A DNA stretch of 34,678 nucleotides from Desulfobacteraceae bacterium (GTDB lineage: Bacteria > Desulfobacterota > Desulfobacteria > Desulfobacterales > JAJDOA01), in NCBI GenBank assembly GCA_022340405.1, contig JAJDOA010000093.1, forward strand, positions 1 through 34,678, given 5' to 3'. Shown here one piece after another: positions 1-7,546 of the stretch; position 1 is the first letter of the stretch, and each line of letters begins with the position of its first letter. The notes beneath the pieces were generated by a model. The model was given only the letters and a program-made list of their open reading frames with translations, searched no databases and was not told the DNA's origin. Position numbers and translations under genes: made by a program.

Positions 1-100
1 CCTCGTTTCCAGTCCTCGAAATACGGCAGTATTCCTGCGGCTGAAAACTCGGATCCTTCTTGACCTTGAACGAAAATCCTAATTTTGAGATAGCTTCTAA
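1..100. mobile_element. MITE copy A, right part only (left end outside window)
   Basis: This stretch aligns without gaps to 33967-34066, the right part of the complete MITE near the other end of the window, with about 7 mismatches in 101 positions. It ends with an imperfect copy of the terminal inverted repeat at 81-100 (one base differs from the right terminus of copy B). The left end, with its partner inverted repeat, must lie before position 1. It encodes nothing recognisable. Confidence 0.8.
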
Positions 101-101
101 G

Positions 102-258
102 CAGTTAACAGCAAGCAGAAAGCAGGTTACCGGCTGTCTCCGGCATTCGAACGCTGCCATCGGGCTGTTCCTGCTCACGGCTTACGGTTTGCCGTCCTTC
201 CAACCTTCTGAACTTCTCAGCTTCTCAACTTCTTGACCTTTCTGATTACTGCTTACTG
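102..258. repeat. Short tandem-repeat mosaic (7-bp CAG-type and 8-bp GAGAAG-type units)
   Basis: Three small arrays lie in a row. Positions 102-129 hold four 7-bp units on the plus strand (CAGTTAA, CAGCAAG, CAGAAAG, CAGGTTA). Positions 197-236 hold five degenerate 8-bp units that read NTGAGAAG-like on the minus strand. Positions 238-258 hold three 7-bp CAG units on the minus strand (CAGTAAG, CAGTAAT, CAGAAAG). The 8-bp array recurs on the other strand at 24947-24970. The rest of the gene-free stretch up to 441 shows no further feature I can support. No convincing promoter for the desaturase was found. Confidence 0.6.
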
Positions 259-441
259 TTTTTCCCGCCATGCGACATCTCATTTTTAAAATCGGACCTC
301 CCCCGTCTACCGATCCTCGTTCCCCCTCTTGGGCTTGTCTCCCGCTGCAGCAGTTTGCTATGGTAGAGAAAGGGACCGGGGCTGCGATATTCTGCGCAGA
401 TCGGAGCAAAGGTCCAAACCGCTATCAGGGCGATCCTGGCA

Positions 442-1398
442 ATGACGAACGACATCTCACGCCGACCCTCCGTGTGGGCATCCATCGTGCGCTGGTTCGA
501 CACGGAAGCGGTGCCGGTGGAAGAAGGCGCGGGCCATGTGAAAAAGGTGGATTGGGTGCGCATCCAGCCGCTGCTGTTCATGCACCTGATGTGCCTGGGC
601 GTGTTTTGGGTCGGCTGGAGCTGGGTTGCGGTTTCGGTCGCCGTCCTGCTGTACCTCGTCCGCATGTTCGCCATCACCGGCTTCTACCACCGGTATTTCT
701 CCCATAACGCCTTCAAGGCCGATCGGCACTGGCAGTTCGTCTTTGCGGTGCTGGGCAACACCTCGGTCCAACGGGGTCCGCTGTGGTGGGCTGCCCACCA
801 CCGTCATCACCACCAGTACGCAGACCGCCCGGAGGACGTACACTCTCCGCGTCAGCATGGATTCTGGTGGAGTCACATCGGCTGGATGACCTCCAGGGCG
901 AATTTCCCAACGCAATTGCGGTATGTCAGAGATTGGGCCCGCTATCCGGAGCTCCGATGGCTGAACCGTTTCGACGTCGTCGTTCCGATACTGCTGGCCG
1001 CGTTCCTCTATGGGCTGGGGGCCCTTCTGCAGCGCACGGCACCGGTGCTGGGGACCAGCGGCGCCCAGATGCTCGTCTGGGGGTTTTTCATTTCTTCGAC
1101 GGTGCTCCTGCACGCCACCGTCACCATCAATTCCCTGGATCACATGTTCGGCACCCGAAGATACGACACCCCGGACACCAGCCGGAACAATCCGCTGTTG
1201 GCCCTGGTCACGCTGGGGGAGGGCTGGCACAACAACCACCACCATTACGCCGTCGCGGCACGGCAGGGCTTTTTCTGGTGGGAGTTCGACATCACTTATC
1301 TACTCCTGCGGGGATTGGAAAAAATGGGTATCATCCGCGATCTGCGGCCCGTACCGCAACATATCCTGCAGGAGGGGCGAATATCCGGATCCGCCTGA
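442..1398 (+). CDS. Acyl-CoA / fatty acid desaturase (delta-9 type, membrane di-iron)
   Basis: Predicted integral membrane desaturase that would introduce a cis double bond into a fatty acyl chain using O2 and reducing equivalents. The 318-residue protein carries the three histidine boxes of the family: H83xxxxH88, H119-H-R-H-H (119-123) and H263-N-N-H-H (263-267). Hydrophobic stretches lie around 43-80 and 181-225. The ATG at 442 has only a weak ribosome site, but no better in-frame start was found. It is the first gene of a plus-strand set; the flavoprotein gene follows 15 bp after its stop. In this context it probably supplies the unsaturated acyl chains that the downstream methyltransferase modifies (inference). 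Oxygen dependence is known for the family. Confidence 0.92.
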   Translation: MTNDISRRPSVWASIVRWFDTEAVPVEEGAGHVKKVDWVRIQPLLFMHLMCLGVFWVGWSWVAVSVAVLLYLVRMFAITGFYHRYFSHNAFKADRHWQFVFAVLGNTSVQRGPLWWAAHHRHHHQYADRPEDVHSPRQHGFWWSHIGWMTSRANFPTQLRYVRDWARYPELRWLNRFDVVVPILLAAFLYGLGALLQRTAPVLGTSGAQMLVWGFFISSTVLLHATVTINSLDHMFGTRRYDTPDTSRNNPLLALVTLGEGWHNNHHHYAVAARQGFFWWEFDITYLLLRGLEKMGIIRDLRPVPQHILQEGRISGSA

Positions 1399-1413
1399 AA
1401 TAAAGGAGCTCAT

Positions 1414-2673
1414 ATGAACATCGCCATTATCGGAAGCGGCATCTCCGGCCTGCTCACGGCGTACCTGCTCAGCGAGGATCACGACGTCACGATTTTCGAG
1501 GCCAACGACTACGTCGGCGGGCATACGCGCACGCTGGACGTTCCCTCCAATGCGGGAACCACCGCCGTGGACACCGGATTCATCGTATTCAACGAGCGGA
1601 CCTATCCCAACTTCATCGCCTTGCTGGATCTTCTCGGTGTACCGTGGCAGCCGTCGGACATGAGCTTTTCCGTCCAGTGCGGCAAGACAGGAGTCGAATT
1701 CTGCCCCAGCAGCCTCGACGGCATCTTCGCCCAGCGGAAGAACCTTTTGAACCCCTTTTTTTTATGGATGCTGGTGGATGCGGTCCGTTTCCGCCACCGC
1801 TGTCGGGAACTGCTGCAGCGCGGGGACGACCGGGAAACGCTGTACGGGTATCTTCGCAGAAAACGCTACTCGAAAATGTTTCGGGAGCATTTCATCCTGC
1901 CCATGGGGGACGCCATCTGGTCCGCGGATCCGGAGCGTTTCCAGGACTTCCCCGTTCGGTTTTTTGCCGAATTCTTCGAAAACCACGGTTTCCTCCACTT
2001 CCGCCAGCCCCAGTGGCGAGTGGTCCGCGGCGGCTCCAGCCAGTACATCGAGCCCCTGACTCGCCGTTTTCGGGAACGGATCCGGGTGAACTGCCCGGTG
2101 GAAGGGATTCGACGCCTCCCCGACGGTGTGGAGATCACCCCCAGAGGGACGGCCGCCGAGCGGTTCGACCAGGTGGTGATCGCCGCTCATTCGGATCAGG
2201 CCCTGGCTTTGCTCAAGGATCCGACAGACGCCGAACGGGATATCCTCGGCAACATCGCCTACCAGGAGAACGACGTCGTACTGCACACCGACACTCGGCT
2301 GCTACCCGATCACCCCTCCGCATGGGCAAGCTGGAACTACTACGTCCCCCGACAGTCCATGGGACGCGTGGCGTTGACCTACAACATGAACAAGCTGCAG
2401 ACTCTGCGAACCCCGGAGACCTTCTGCGTCACCCTCAACCGCCGGCGGACCATCGAACCGGACGCCGTCATCGCCCGTATGACCTACCATCATCCGGTGT
2501 ACTGCCCGGACAGCCTGGTCGCCCGTCGGCGCCGGGAGGAAATCAGCGGAAAAAACAACACCTACTATGCGGGCGCATACTGGGGTTTCGGTTTCCACGA
2601 AGACGGCGTCAACAGCGCCCTGGCCGTCTGCCGGCATTTCGGCAAGACCCTGCCGGGAGGTCCGGAGTTGTAG
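1414..2673 (+). CDS. FAD-dependent amine-oxidase-like oxidoreductase
   Basis: Soluble 419-aa flavoprotein. The N-terminus has the Rossmann dinucleotide fold signature GSGISG (residues 7-12), followed by an acidic residue at the end of beta-2 (IFEA) and the GGHTRT motif typical of amine-oxidase/phytoene-desaturase-like flavoproteins. The C-terminal GFHEDGVNSAL resembles the second FAD-contact region. A good ribosome site (AAAGGAG) precedes ATG 1414. Proteins of this family commonly sit beside DUF1365 and CFA-type methyltransferase genes, exactly as here. They are thought to oxidise or reduce the lipid product rather than amines. The true substrate is not known from sequence; a role in fatty acid desaturation, reduction or oxygenation after methylation is inferred from the neighbours. 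Confidence 0.85.
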   Translation: MNIAIIGSGISGLLTAYLLSEDHDVTIFEANDYVGGHTRTLDVPSNAGTTAVDTGFIVFNERTYPNFIALLDLLGVPWQPSDMSFSVQCGKTGVEFCPSSLDGIFAQRKNLLNPFFLWMLVDAVRFRHRCRELLQRGDDRETLYGYLRRKRYSKMFREHFILPMGDAIWSADPERFQDFPVRFFAEFFENHGFLHFRQPQWRVVRGGSSQYIEPLTRRFRERIRVNCPVEGIRRLPDGVEITPRGTAAERFDQVVIAAHSDQALALLKDPTDAERDILGNIAYQENDVVLHTDTRLLPDHPSAWASWNYYVPRQSMGRVALTYNMNKLQTLRTPETFCVTLNRRRTIEPDAVIARMTYHHPVYCPDSLVARRRREEISGKNNTYYAGAYWGFGFHEDGVNSALAVCRHFGKTLPGGPEL

Positions 2674-2741
2674 AAAATCCTCGTCGCGGACTGCGATGAT
2701 CTTTTTTGTGGCGCCATAAGCGACGGAAAATGACCTCTTGT

Positions 2742-2754
2742 CCGCCTCTGGCGG
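2742..2754. repeat. Small hairpin CCGCC-tct-GGCGG
   Basis: A 5-bp perfect stem with a 3-nt loop, followed by AT, lies in the 109-bp gap between the flavoprotein and DUF1365 genes. The same CCGCC-N3-GGCGGAT sequence occurs inside the MITE at 33935-33949, so this may be a remnant of a repeat. No U-tract follows, so a terminator role is not supported. Confidence 0.4.
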
Positions 2755-2782
2755 ATTGAACCTGTAACTCTCTTGGAGTGCC

Positions 2783-3544
2783 ATGCACAGCTGTATCTTC
2801 GAAGGCACCGTGCGCCACCGGCGATTTCACCCGGTCGACAACCGGTTTCGCTACCGGTTGTTCATGATGTATCTCGACCTGGGGGAGCTGTCCCGCGTGT
2901 TCGACGACCACCCGCTGTGGTCGGTGGGCACCCTGAACGTGGCCTGCTTCCTGCGCAGGGACCACATGGGGCCGCGCGACATCCCGCTGGATCGCGCCGT
3001 CAGGGATTACGTGGAGCGCCACACCGGAGAGCGCCCCACAGGACCCATCCGGATGCTCACGCATCTCCGCTACTACGGCTACTGCTTCAACCCAGTGAGT
3101 TTCTACTACTGCTACGATGCGCCGGGACACCGCGTGGATACCATCGTTGCCGAGGTGCACAACACGCCCTGGAAGGAAGAGCACCCCTATGTGCTCTCCG
3201 CCGCACTCAACGAGCACCCGATCGATGCGTGGCGGCGGTATCGATTCCCCAAATCGTTCCATGTGTCCCCTTTTATGGACATGGACAACGACTACGACTG
3301 GCGGTTCCGCGTTCCCGGCGACCGGCTCTCGGTCCATATGATCGCGCTGCACAAGGGACGGCGGCTGTTCGACGCCAGTTTGCAGCTCCGGCGGCGGGAA
3401 ATTCATCGCGCCAATCTCACCCGGGCGCTGCTGGCATACCCGCTCATGACCACCAAGGTCGCCACCATGATCCACTGGCAGGCCCTGCGGCTTGTGCTGA
3501 AGAAGGCGCCCTTCTACGTACACCCCAAGAAGCGTCTCGAATAG
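2783..3544 (+). CDS. DUF1365 family protein
   Basis: A 253-aa member of the DUF1365 family, whose biochemical role is not established. Recognisable features are the N-terminal HRRFHPVDNRFRYRLFMMY block and the diagnostic YGYCFNPVSFYYCY segment near residue 100. A TTGGAG ribosome site precedes ATG 2783. The gene lies between the flavoprotein and the CFA-type methyltransferase, the conserved three-gene order in many proteobacteria, so a shared role in lipid modification is likely. No signal peptide is apparent. Confidence 0.88.
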   Translation: MHSCIFEGTVRHRRFHPVDNRFRYRLFMMYLDLGELSRVFDDHPLWSVGTLNVACFLRRDHMGPRDIPLDRAVRDYVERHTGERPTGPIRMLTHLRYYGYCFNPVSFYYCYDAPGHRVDTIVAEVHNTPWKEEHPYVLSAALNEHPIDAWRRYRFPKSFHVSPFMDMDNDYDWRFRVPGDRLSVHMIALHKGRRLFDASLQLRRREIHRANLTRALLAYPLMTTKVATMIHWQALRLVLKKAPFYVHPKKRLE

Positions 3545-3585
3545 CCGGCGCTCCGGCGCGATGCGCACGACGAGGAAAAGACCCC

Positions 3586-4866
3586 ATGCCCACTACCATC
3601 GTTCCAGCGTCCACGGCCGACAGCCGCAAGACGGGAGGCCGCGCTGCCAGTTCTCTGGCAAGAAAACTGGTTCGGGCCCAGTTGCGAACGATCCGCACCG
3701 GGCGGCTCTCGCTGCAGGAGGGAGGCCGCCGCCAGACGTTCGGCCGGCCCACGGAAGACTTCCCGCTGGAGGCCGTCATCGACGTACGCGACCCGGGCTT
3801 CTTCTCCAAGACCGCATTCGGAGGCGATCTGGGCGCGGCGGAGGCCTACATGGCGGGATACTGGACCACCGACGACCTGACGGCGGCCATCCGAATCGTC
3901 CTGCACAACCAGATCGCCTCCGGCGCGGTACAGGGGCGGCTTGCACGCTGGGCGGCCCCGGCACACCTGCTGTTTCACATCCTCCGAAAGAACACCCCGG
4001 GCAGGAGCAGGGAAAACATCGTGGCGCACTACGATCTCGGAAACGATTTCTACCGTCTCTTTTTGGATGAAACCCTCACCTATTCCTGCGGCATTTTCGA
4101 AACCGACGCCAGCACGCTGGTTGAGGCTTCACGGGCGAAATACGACCGGATCTGCCGCAAGTTGCGCCTGGGGCCGGATGACGATGTGCTCGAAATCGGA
4201 ACCGGATGGGGTGGATTTGCCCTGCACGCCGCCAGCCGGTACGGTTGCCGGGTCACCACCACAACGATTTCGGACCGACAGCACGCACTGGCCTCCGAGA
4301 GAATCCGAGATGCGAGGCTCGACCAACGGATCACACTCCTCAAAAAGGACTACCGCTCCTTGCGGGGCACTTTCGACAAGGTGGTATCCATCGAGATGAT
4401 CGAAGCCGTAGGGCACCATTATCTGGAGGTCTTCTTCGGGGTCTGCTCGGACCGCCTGAAACCGGATGGAACAATGCTGCTGCAAGCCATCACCATGGCC
4501 GACCACACCTTCGAGCAGCACAAAAGCGCCGTGGATTTCATCAAGCGCTACATCTTTCCGGGCAGCTGCATCCCATCGGTAACGGCCATGTGCCGCGCCA
4601 TGTCCAGGAAAACGGATCTACGGCTCGTGCATCTGGAGGACATCACCCCGCATTACGCCACCACTTTGCGAACCTGGCGGGAGAACTTCCTGGCCCGGAT
4701 TGAAGCGGTCCGGTCCATGGGGTTCCCGGAACCCTTCATCCGCATGTGGGAATACTATTTCTGCTATTGCGAGGCCGGCTTCGCCGAACGCTACCTGGGG
4801 GACGTTCAAATGCTGCTGGCCAAACCCCTGAACCGGCGACAGCCCCTGCTGCCGGAACTTCCATAG
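3586..4866 (+). CDS. CFA-synthase-family SAM-dependent lipid methyltransferase
   Basis: A 426-aa class I methyltransferase related to cyclopropane-fatty-acid synthase, acting on acyl chains of membrane phospholipids with S-adenosylmethionine. Features include YDLGNDFY (149-156), YSCGIF with Cys168, the SAM loop VLEIGTGWGG (201-210), VSIEMIEAVG (267-276) and FIKRYIFPGSCIPS with Tyr322. By alignment from memory, the bicarbonate-binding His of E. coli Cfa (in LLHTIG) is replaced by Gln300 (LLQAIT), so simple cyclopropanation is doubtful and a methyl or methylene product is possible. The open frame extends upstream to 2773 through the DUF1365 gene. ATG 3586 is chosen because a GAGGAAAAG ribosome site lies directly before it and homology starts after it. 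Confidence 0.9.
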   Translation: MPTTIVPASTADSRKTGGRAASSLARKLVRAQLRTIRTGRLSLQEGGRRQTFGRPTEDFPLEAVIDVRDPGFFSKTAFGGDLGAAEAYMAGYWTTDDLTAAIRIVLHNQIASGAVQGRLARWAAPAHLLFHILRKNTPGRSRENIVAHYDLGNDFYRLFLDETLTYSCGIFETDASTLVEASRAKYDRICRKLRLGPDDDVLEIGTGWGGFALHAASRYGCRVTTTTISDRQHALASERIRDARLDQRITLLKKDYRSLRGTFDKVVSIEMIEAVGHHYLEVFFGVCSDRLKPDGTMLLQAITMADHTFEQHKSAVDFIKRYIFPGSCIPSVTAMCRAMSRKTDLRLVHLEDITPHYATTLRTWRENFLARIEAVRSMGFPEPFIRMWEYYFCYCEAGFAERYLGDVQMLLAKPLNRRQPLLPELP

Positions 4867-4923
4867 TGTTCTGTCCCACAGATTACAGGAAAATAGAAAC
4901 GGCCTTTTTTTGTCTTTCGTAGA

Positions 4924-5048
4924 GGCGGGGTTTATGCCCGCCCGTTCGGGGTAGGTAATCCCACCAGTGGGAGGGGATAAAACCCGCCCCTACATTTCCA
5001 AAACAACGCATAGCGATAACGGAACCGAATTCTGACAATTGCTTTATA
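4924..5048. repeat. Composite intergenic repeat: GC hairpins plus GGAACCGAATTC module
   Basis: This fills most of the 281-bp gap between the methyltransferase and the DUF3617 gene. Hairpins are GGCGGG/CCCGCC (4924-4942) and the perfect TCCCAC-CA-GTGGGA (4959-4972). The segment 4969-5042 aligns almost end to end with 9805-9880. It ends in the GGAACCGAATTC module, which recurs at 5586-5614 and 29101-29184. No U-tract follows any hairpin, so I do not call an intrinsic terminator. Confidence 0.7.
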
Positions 5049-5147
5049 AGCGCACCCTTGCATTTCCAATCAAAATGGAGGAAAGTATTTGGACGTGTGA
5101 ACGCCCCCGACCATCTCCACAATTCTTGTGTTGAAGAAGGAGACACA

Positions 5148-5576
5148 ATGAAGGCACCGCTACGTATCGCTGCAGTTGTTGTTCTTTTCGTTCTCGCCGC
5201 CGTCGGCTCCGCCGCCGGAATGGACATGCAGGAGGGAATGTGGGAGATCACCACGGAGTTCGAAATGACGGGCATGCCCATGAAAATGCCCCCCATGACC
5301 CACACCCAGTGCATCCGGAAGTCCGACATGGTTCCCAAGGCCCAGGATCAGCAGGGCTCCGACCAGCAGTGCTCGGTGTCCAACGTGAAAACGGCCGGCA
5401 ACACGGTCTCTTACGACATGGAGTGCACCGGGCCCCAAAACCGCATGAAAGGCCATGGCGAGGCGACCTACACGGGATCGACCATGTCCGGTTTTATGAA
5501 GATGCAGATGCTGAGCCCCCAGGCCATGGAGATGAACTACAAATACTCCGGTCGACGCGTCGGCCCATGCCAATAG
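5148..5576 (+). CDS. DUF3617 family exported protein
   Basis: A small 142-aa protein with a clear Sec signal peptide (MKAPLRIAAVVVLFVLAAVGSAAG, cleavage near residue 24), so it is probably periplasmic. The mature part begins with MQEGMWEITTEFEMTGMP and contains two conserved-type cysteines near C-I-R-K and Q-Q-C-S-V, typical of DUF3617 proteins. The start at 5148 is fixed by the ribosome site GAAGGAGA and by the signal peptide; the frame is open upstream to 5058 but lacks a signal there. It is methionine-rich in the middle (MPMKMPPM), which may reflect metal or surface properties (speculative). It is convergent with the minus-strand methyltransferase gene, leaving only 33 bp between the stops. 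Function unknown. Confidence 0.82.
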   Translation: MKAPLRIAAVVVLFVLAAVGSAAGMDMQEGMWEITTEFEMTGMPMKMPPMTHTQCIRKSDMVPKAQDQQGSDQQCSVSNVKTAGNTVSYDMECTGPQNRMKGHGEATYTGSTMSGFMKMQMLSPQAMEMNYKYSGRRVGPCQ

Positions 5577-5585
5577 AACAATCGA

Positions 5586-5614
5586 AACGGAACCGAATTC
5601 CGACCATCGCTATA
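5586..5614. repeat. GGAACCGAATTC repeat module overlapping a gene end
   Basis: A 29-bp right-hand-type copy of the module, running from AACGGAACC to CGCTATA. It matches the right arm of the 29101-29184 inverted repeat. On the minus strand its terminal TATAGCG supplies the TAG stop codon of the methyltransferase gene (5610-5612). Confidence 0.65.
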
Positions 5615-6749
5615 CAGGTCTCCGGTCCGCTGCGGACGCTCGGGCAGGGGTTGAAGAAAAGGAGTGATCCGCCCCGTTTTTTCCTCGGCGGGAGGGCGGG
5701 TTCTTGCTAAGCCTTTTTTGCAGCCGGTAATGGGAGACCATCCACTCACTGCCGCCGCCGAAGGCCCACAGTTCCGCGCAGGCCATGAAGAAGATGCGCC
5801 AGCGCTGGAACCAGCGCTCTGCATCGTCCTCCCCGTAAGTTTCGGCCAGGATCGGTAGGATTGTTTCTCGCCGACGGTCCAGGTTGTCCAGCCAGGCCTC
5901 CGCCGTTCGGGCATAATGGAGGCCGTTGACTTGCCAGTGCCGCTCCACGACCATGTCCTTCTGAAAGTGAAGCACCAGGTCGTCGGAAGGCATCATTCCG
6001 CCGGTGAAAAAGTGCCGGCCCAGCCAGTTTGCGGCGCCTTGGGTTCCGAAGGTGTAAGGAAACCGCCGGTGGCTGAACACGTGCAGAAACATGCGACCGT
6101 CGTCTTCCAGCCAGCCTGCGATGCGCTGCAGCATGAGCGGCCAGTTGCGCAGGTGCTCAAACATTTCCACCGAAACGATTCGATCGAAGCGCCGATCCGT
6201 GGAAAATTCGTTCATGTCGGCGGTGAGAACGGTCAGGTTCCGCAGGCCCCTGCGCTGAGCCTCCTTTTCGATGAAACGGCGCTGGGATGCGGAATTGGAT
6301 ACGGCGGTGATCGAGCTGGAAGGGAGGCGCTCGGCCATCCAGAGCGACAGCGACCCCCATCCGCAGCCCAGCTCGAGGATGGAGTGGCCGTCCATCAAAT
6401 CCGCGCGCTTACAGGTCAAGGAGAGCATGGCCGCTTCGGCGGCGTCCAGGTGAACCGTTCCGGGATGCCAGTACCCGCTGCTGTATTTCCGGTGGCGGCC
6501 GAGGACTTCACCGAAGAAAGCCGCGGGAACCTCGTAGTGCTGCTCGTTGGCTTTTTCCGTGCGGACGGCGATGGGGCTGCCCCCCAGCATGCGAACAAAG
6601 TGCTCTTTCCTGCGGCGTTGCTCTTCCGCGCCCCCGCGGCCTTCTTCCCTGAGACGGACCCAGTCCAGCAGGCGGATACCGGCCCGAAGCACGGGGTCCG
6701 GGAGCAGACCCCGGTCGGCACTTTCGATGACAGGTTGTAGAATCGGCAT
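5610..6749 (-). CDS. CFA/coclaurine N-methyltransferase-like SAM-dependent methyltransferase
   Basis: A 379-aa class I SAM methyltransferase of the broad CFA-synthase superfamily, but closer to plant coclaurine N-methyltransferases than to E. coli Cfa. The SAM loop is [14 protein letters not shown] (124-137), followed by [10 protein letters not shown] and [12 protein letters not shown] (192-203). The Cys of the YSCGYW motif is Ser here (YSSGYW, 89-94), while a His is kept in FLHVF (221-225). ATG 6749 is preferred: it lies 2 bp after the upstream stop with AAGGAG in front. The family usually ends near the HYRLQKR segment. About 31 extra low-complexity residues follow, and the stop codon lies in a repeat module, suggesting the native stop was lost. 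Fourth gene of a tight minus-strand operon. Substrate unknown. Confidence 0.87.
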   Translation of the reverse strand: MPILQPVIESADRGLLPDPVLRAGIRLLDWVRLREEGRGGAEEQRRRKEHFVRMLGGSPIAVRTEKANEQHYEVPAAFFGEVLGRHRKYSSGYWHPGTVHLDAAEAAMLSLTCKRADLMDGHSILELGCGWGSLSLWMAERLPSSSITAVSNSASQRRFIEKEAQRRGLRNLTVLTADMNEFSTDRRFDRIVSVEMFEHLRNWPLMLQRIAGWLEDDGRMFLHVFSHRRFPYTFGTQGAANWLGRHFFTGGMMPSDDLVLHFQKDMVVERHWQVNGLHYARTAEAWLDNLDRRRETILPILAETYGEDDAERWFQRWRIFFMACAELWAFGGGSEWMVSHYRLQKRLSKNPPSRRGKNGADHSFSSTPARASAADRRPV

Positions 6750-6751
6750 GA

Positions 6752-7543
6752 TCAGCGCTCCTTGGATTTGGGAAACCACGGGAAGAAAGCGCTCGTTCTC
6801 CTGCGGTAATCCGCGTACTGCGGCCTACGCTCCTCAATGCTGCTCTCGGTGAGCGGAATCCCGGTCATCTTGATCAGTACGGCGGTGATGACCACCGGAC
6901 TGATTACAGTCCACAGGCCTCCGGGGACCGAAAGAGCCACCAGGAAGATGCCCCACCAGACCAGCATCTCTCCGAAATAGTTGGGGTGCCGGGTATACGC
7001 CCACAGCCCTCGGTCCATGACCTTGCCGTGGTTGTTCGGATCGGCTTTGAACCGGGCCAATTGCCAGTCGCCGACGGACTCGAAAACGAAACCCCCGAGC
7101 CAGATCAGAAAGCCCGCCGCATCGAGAACCGTGAGATGTTCCGGCTGCGGAGCGATCTGCCCCACCTGCACCCCGATGGAAATCACCCACAGGAAAACGG
7201 CCTGCAGCAAAAACACCTTGAACAGGCTTTTCCACCAGAAGCCTTCGCCGGCGGCCTCCCGCCATTTTCGGTAGCGGGGATCTTCACCGTGTCCCCAGTT
7301 GCGGACGCTCAGGTGAACCGACAGCCGCAGACCCCATGCGGTGACCATCACCAGCAGCAACAGCCCGCGGCCGAGATCTCCGTCGGAAACGAAGAAGGTG
7401 TGCCAGGCGACGAGAACAAACCCGATCCCCCACAGGCTGTCCACCAGCGTGACATTCCTCGCCGCGACGCTGGCCAGCCACCCCGCGCACATCATCACGG
7501 CGATCAACGCGAAATTGGAAAACAATATGGATACGGTTGCCAT
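6752..7543 (-). CDS. DUF1295 membrane protein (steroid 5-alpha-reductase/ICMT-like fold)
   Basis: A 263-aa integral membrane protein with about six or seven hydrophobic segments. The [16 protein letters not shown] motif in the last third is diagnostic of DUF1295, related to steroid 5-alpha-reductases and isoprenylcysteine methyltransferases. Relatives reduce double bonds or methylate lipophilic substrates. Beside two lipid methyltransferases and a desaturase, a reductase acting on a modified lipid is plausible but inferred. A GAGGGG ribosome site precedes the start. Only 3 bp separate it from the transporter gene upstream and 2 bp from the methyltransferase gene downstream, so co-transcription is very likely. 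Confidence 0.88.
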   Translation of the reverse strand: MATVSILFSNFALIAVMMCAGWLASVAARNVTLVDSLWGIGFVLVAWHTFFVSDGDLGRGLLLLVMVTAWGLRLSVHLSVRNWGHGEDPRYRKWREAAGEGFWWKSLFKVFLLQAVFLWVISIGVQVGQIAPQPEHLTVLDAAGFLIWLGGFVFESVGDWQLARFKADPNNHGKVMDRGLWAYTRHPNYFGEMLVWWGIFLVALSVPGGLWTVISPVVITAVLIKMTGIPLTESSIEERRPQYADYRRRTSAFFPWFPKSKER

Positions 7544-7546
7544 CGC

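Noticed and set aside
102..129. CRISPR-like short repeat array
   Set aside because: Units are only 7 bp with no spacers; no cas genes are present.
102..441. CarH-type operator controlling the desaturase cluster
   Set aside because: No 11-bp TGTCAAAT tandem repeat was found before the desaturase or the chalcone-isomerase-like gene; only isolated TTGAC fragments.
2773..3585. Open frame running through DUF1365 into the methyltransferase, suggesting a 697-residue fusion
   Set aside because: The upstream part is an arginine/proline-rich shadow of the DUF1365 gene. A good ribosome site and family homology place the start at 3586.
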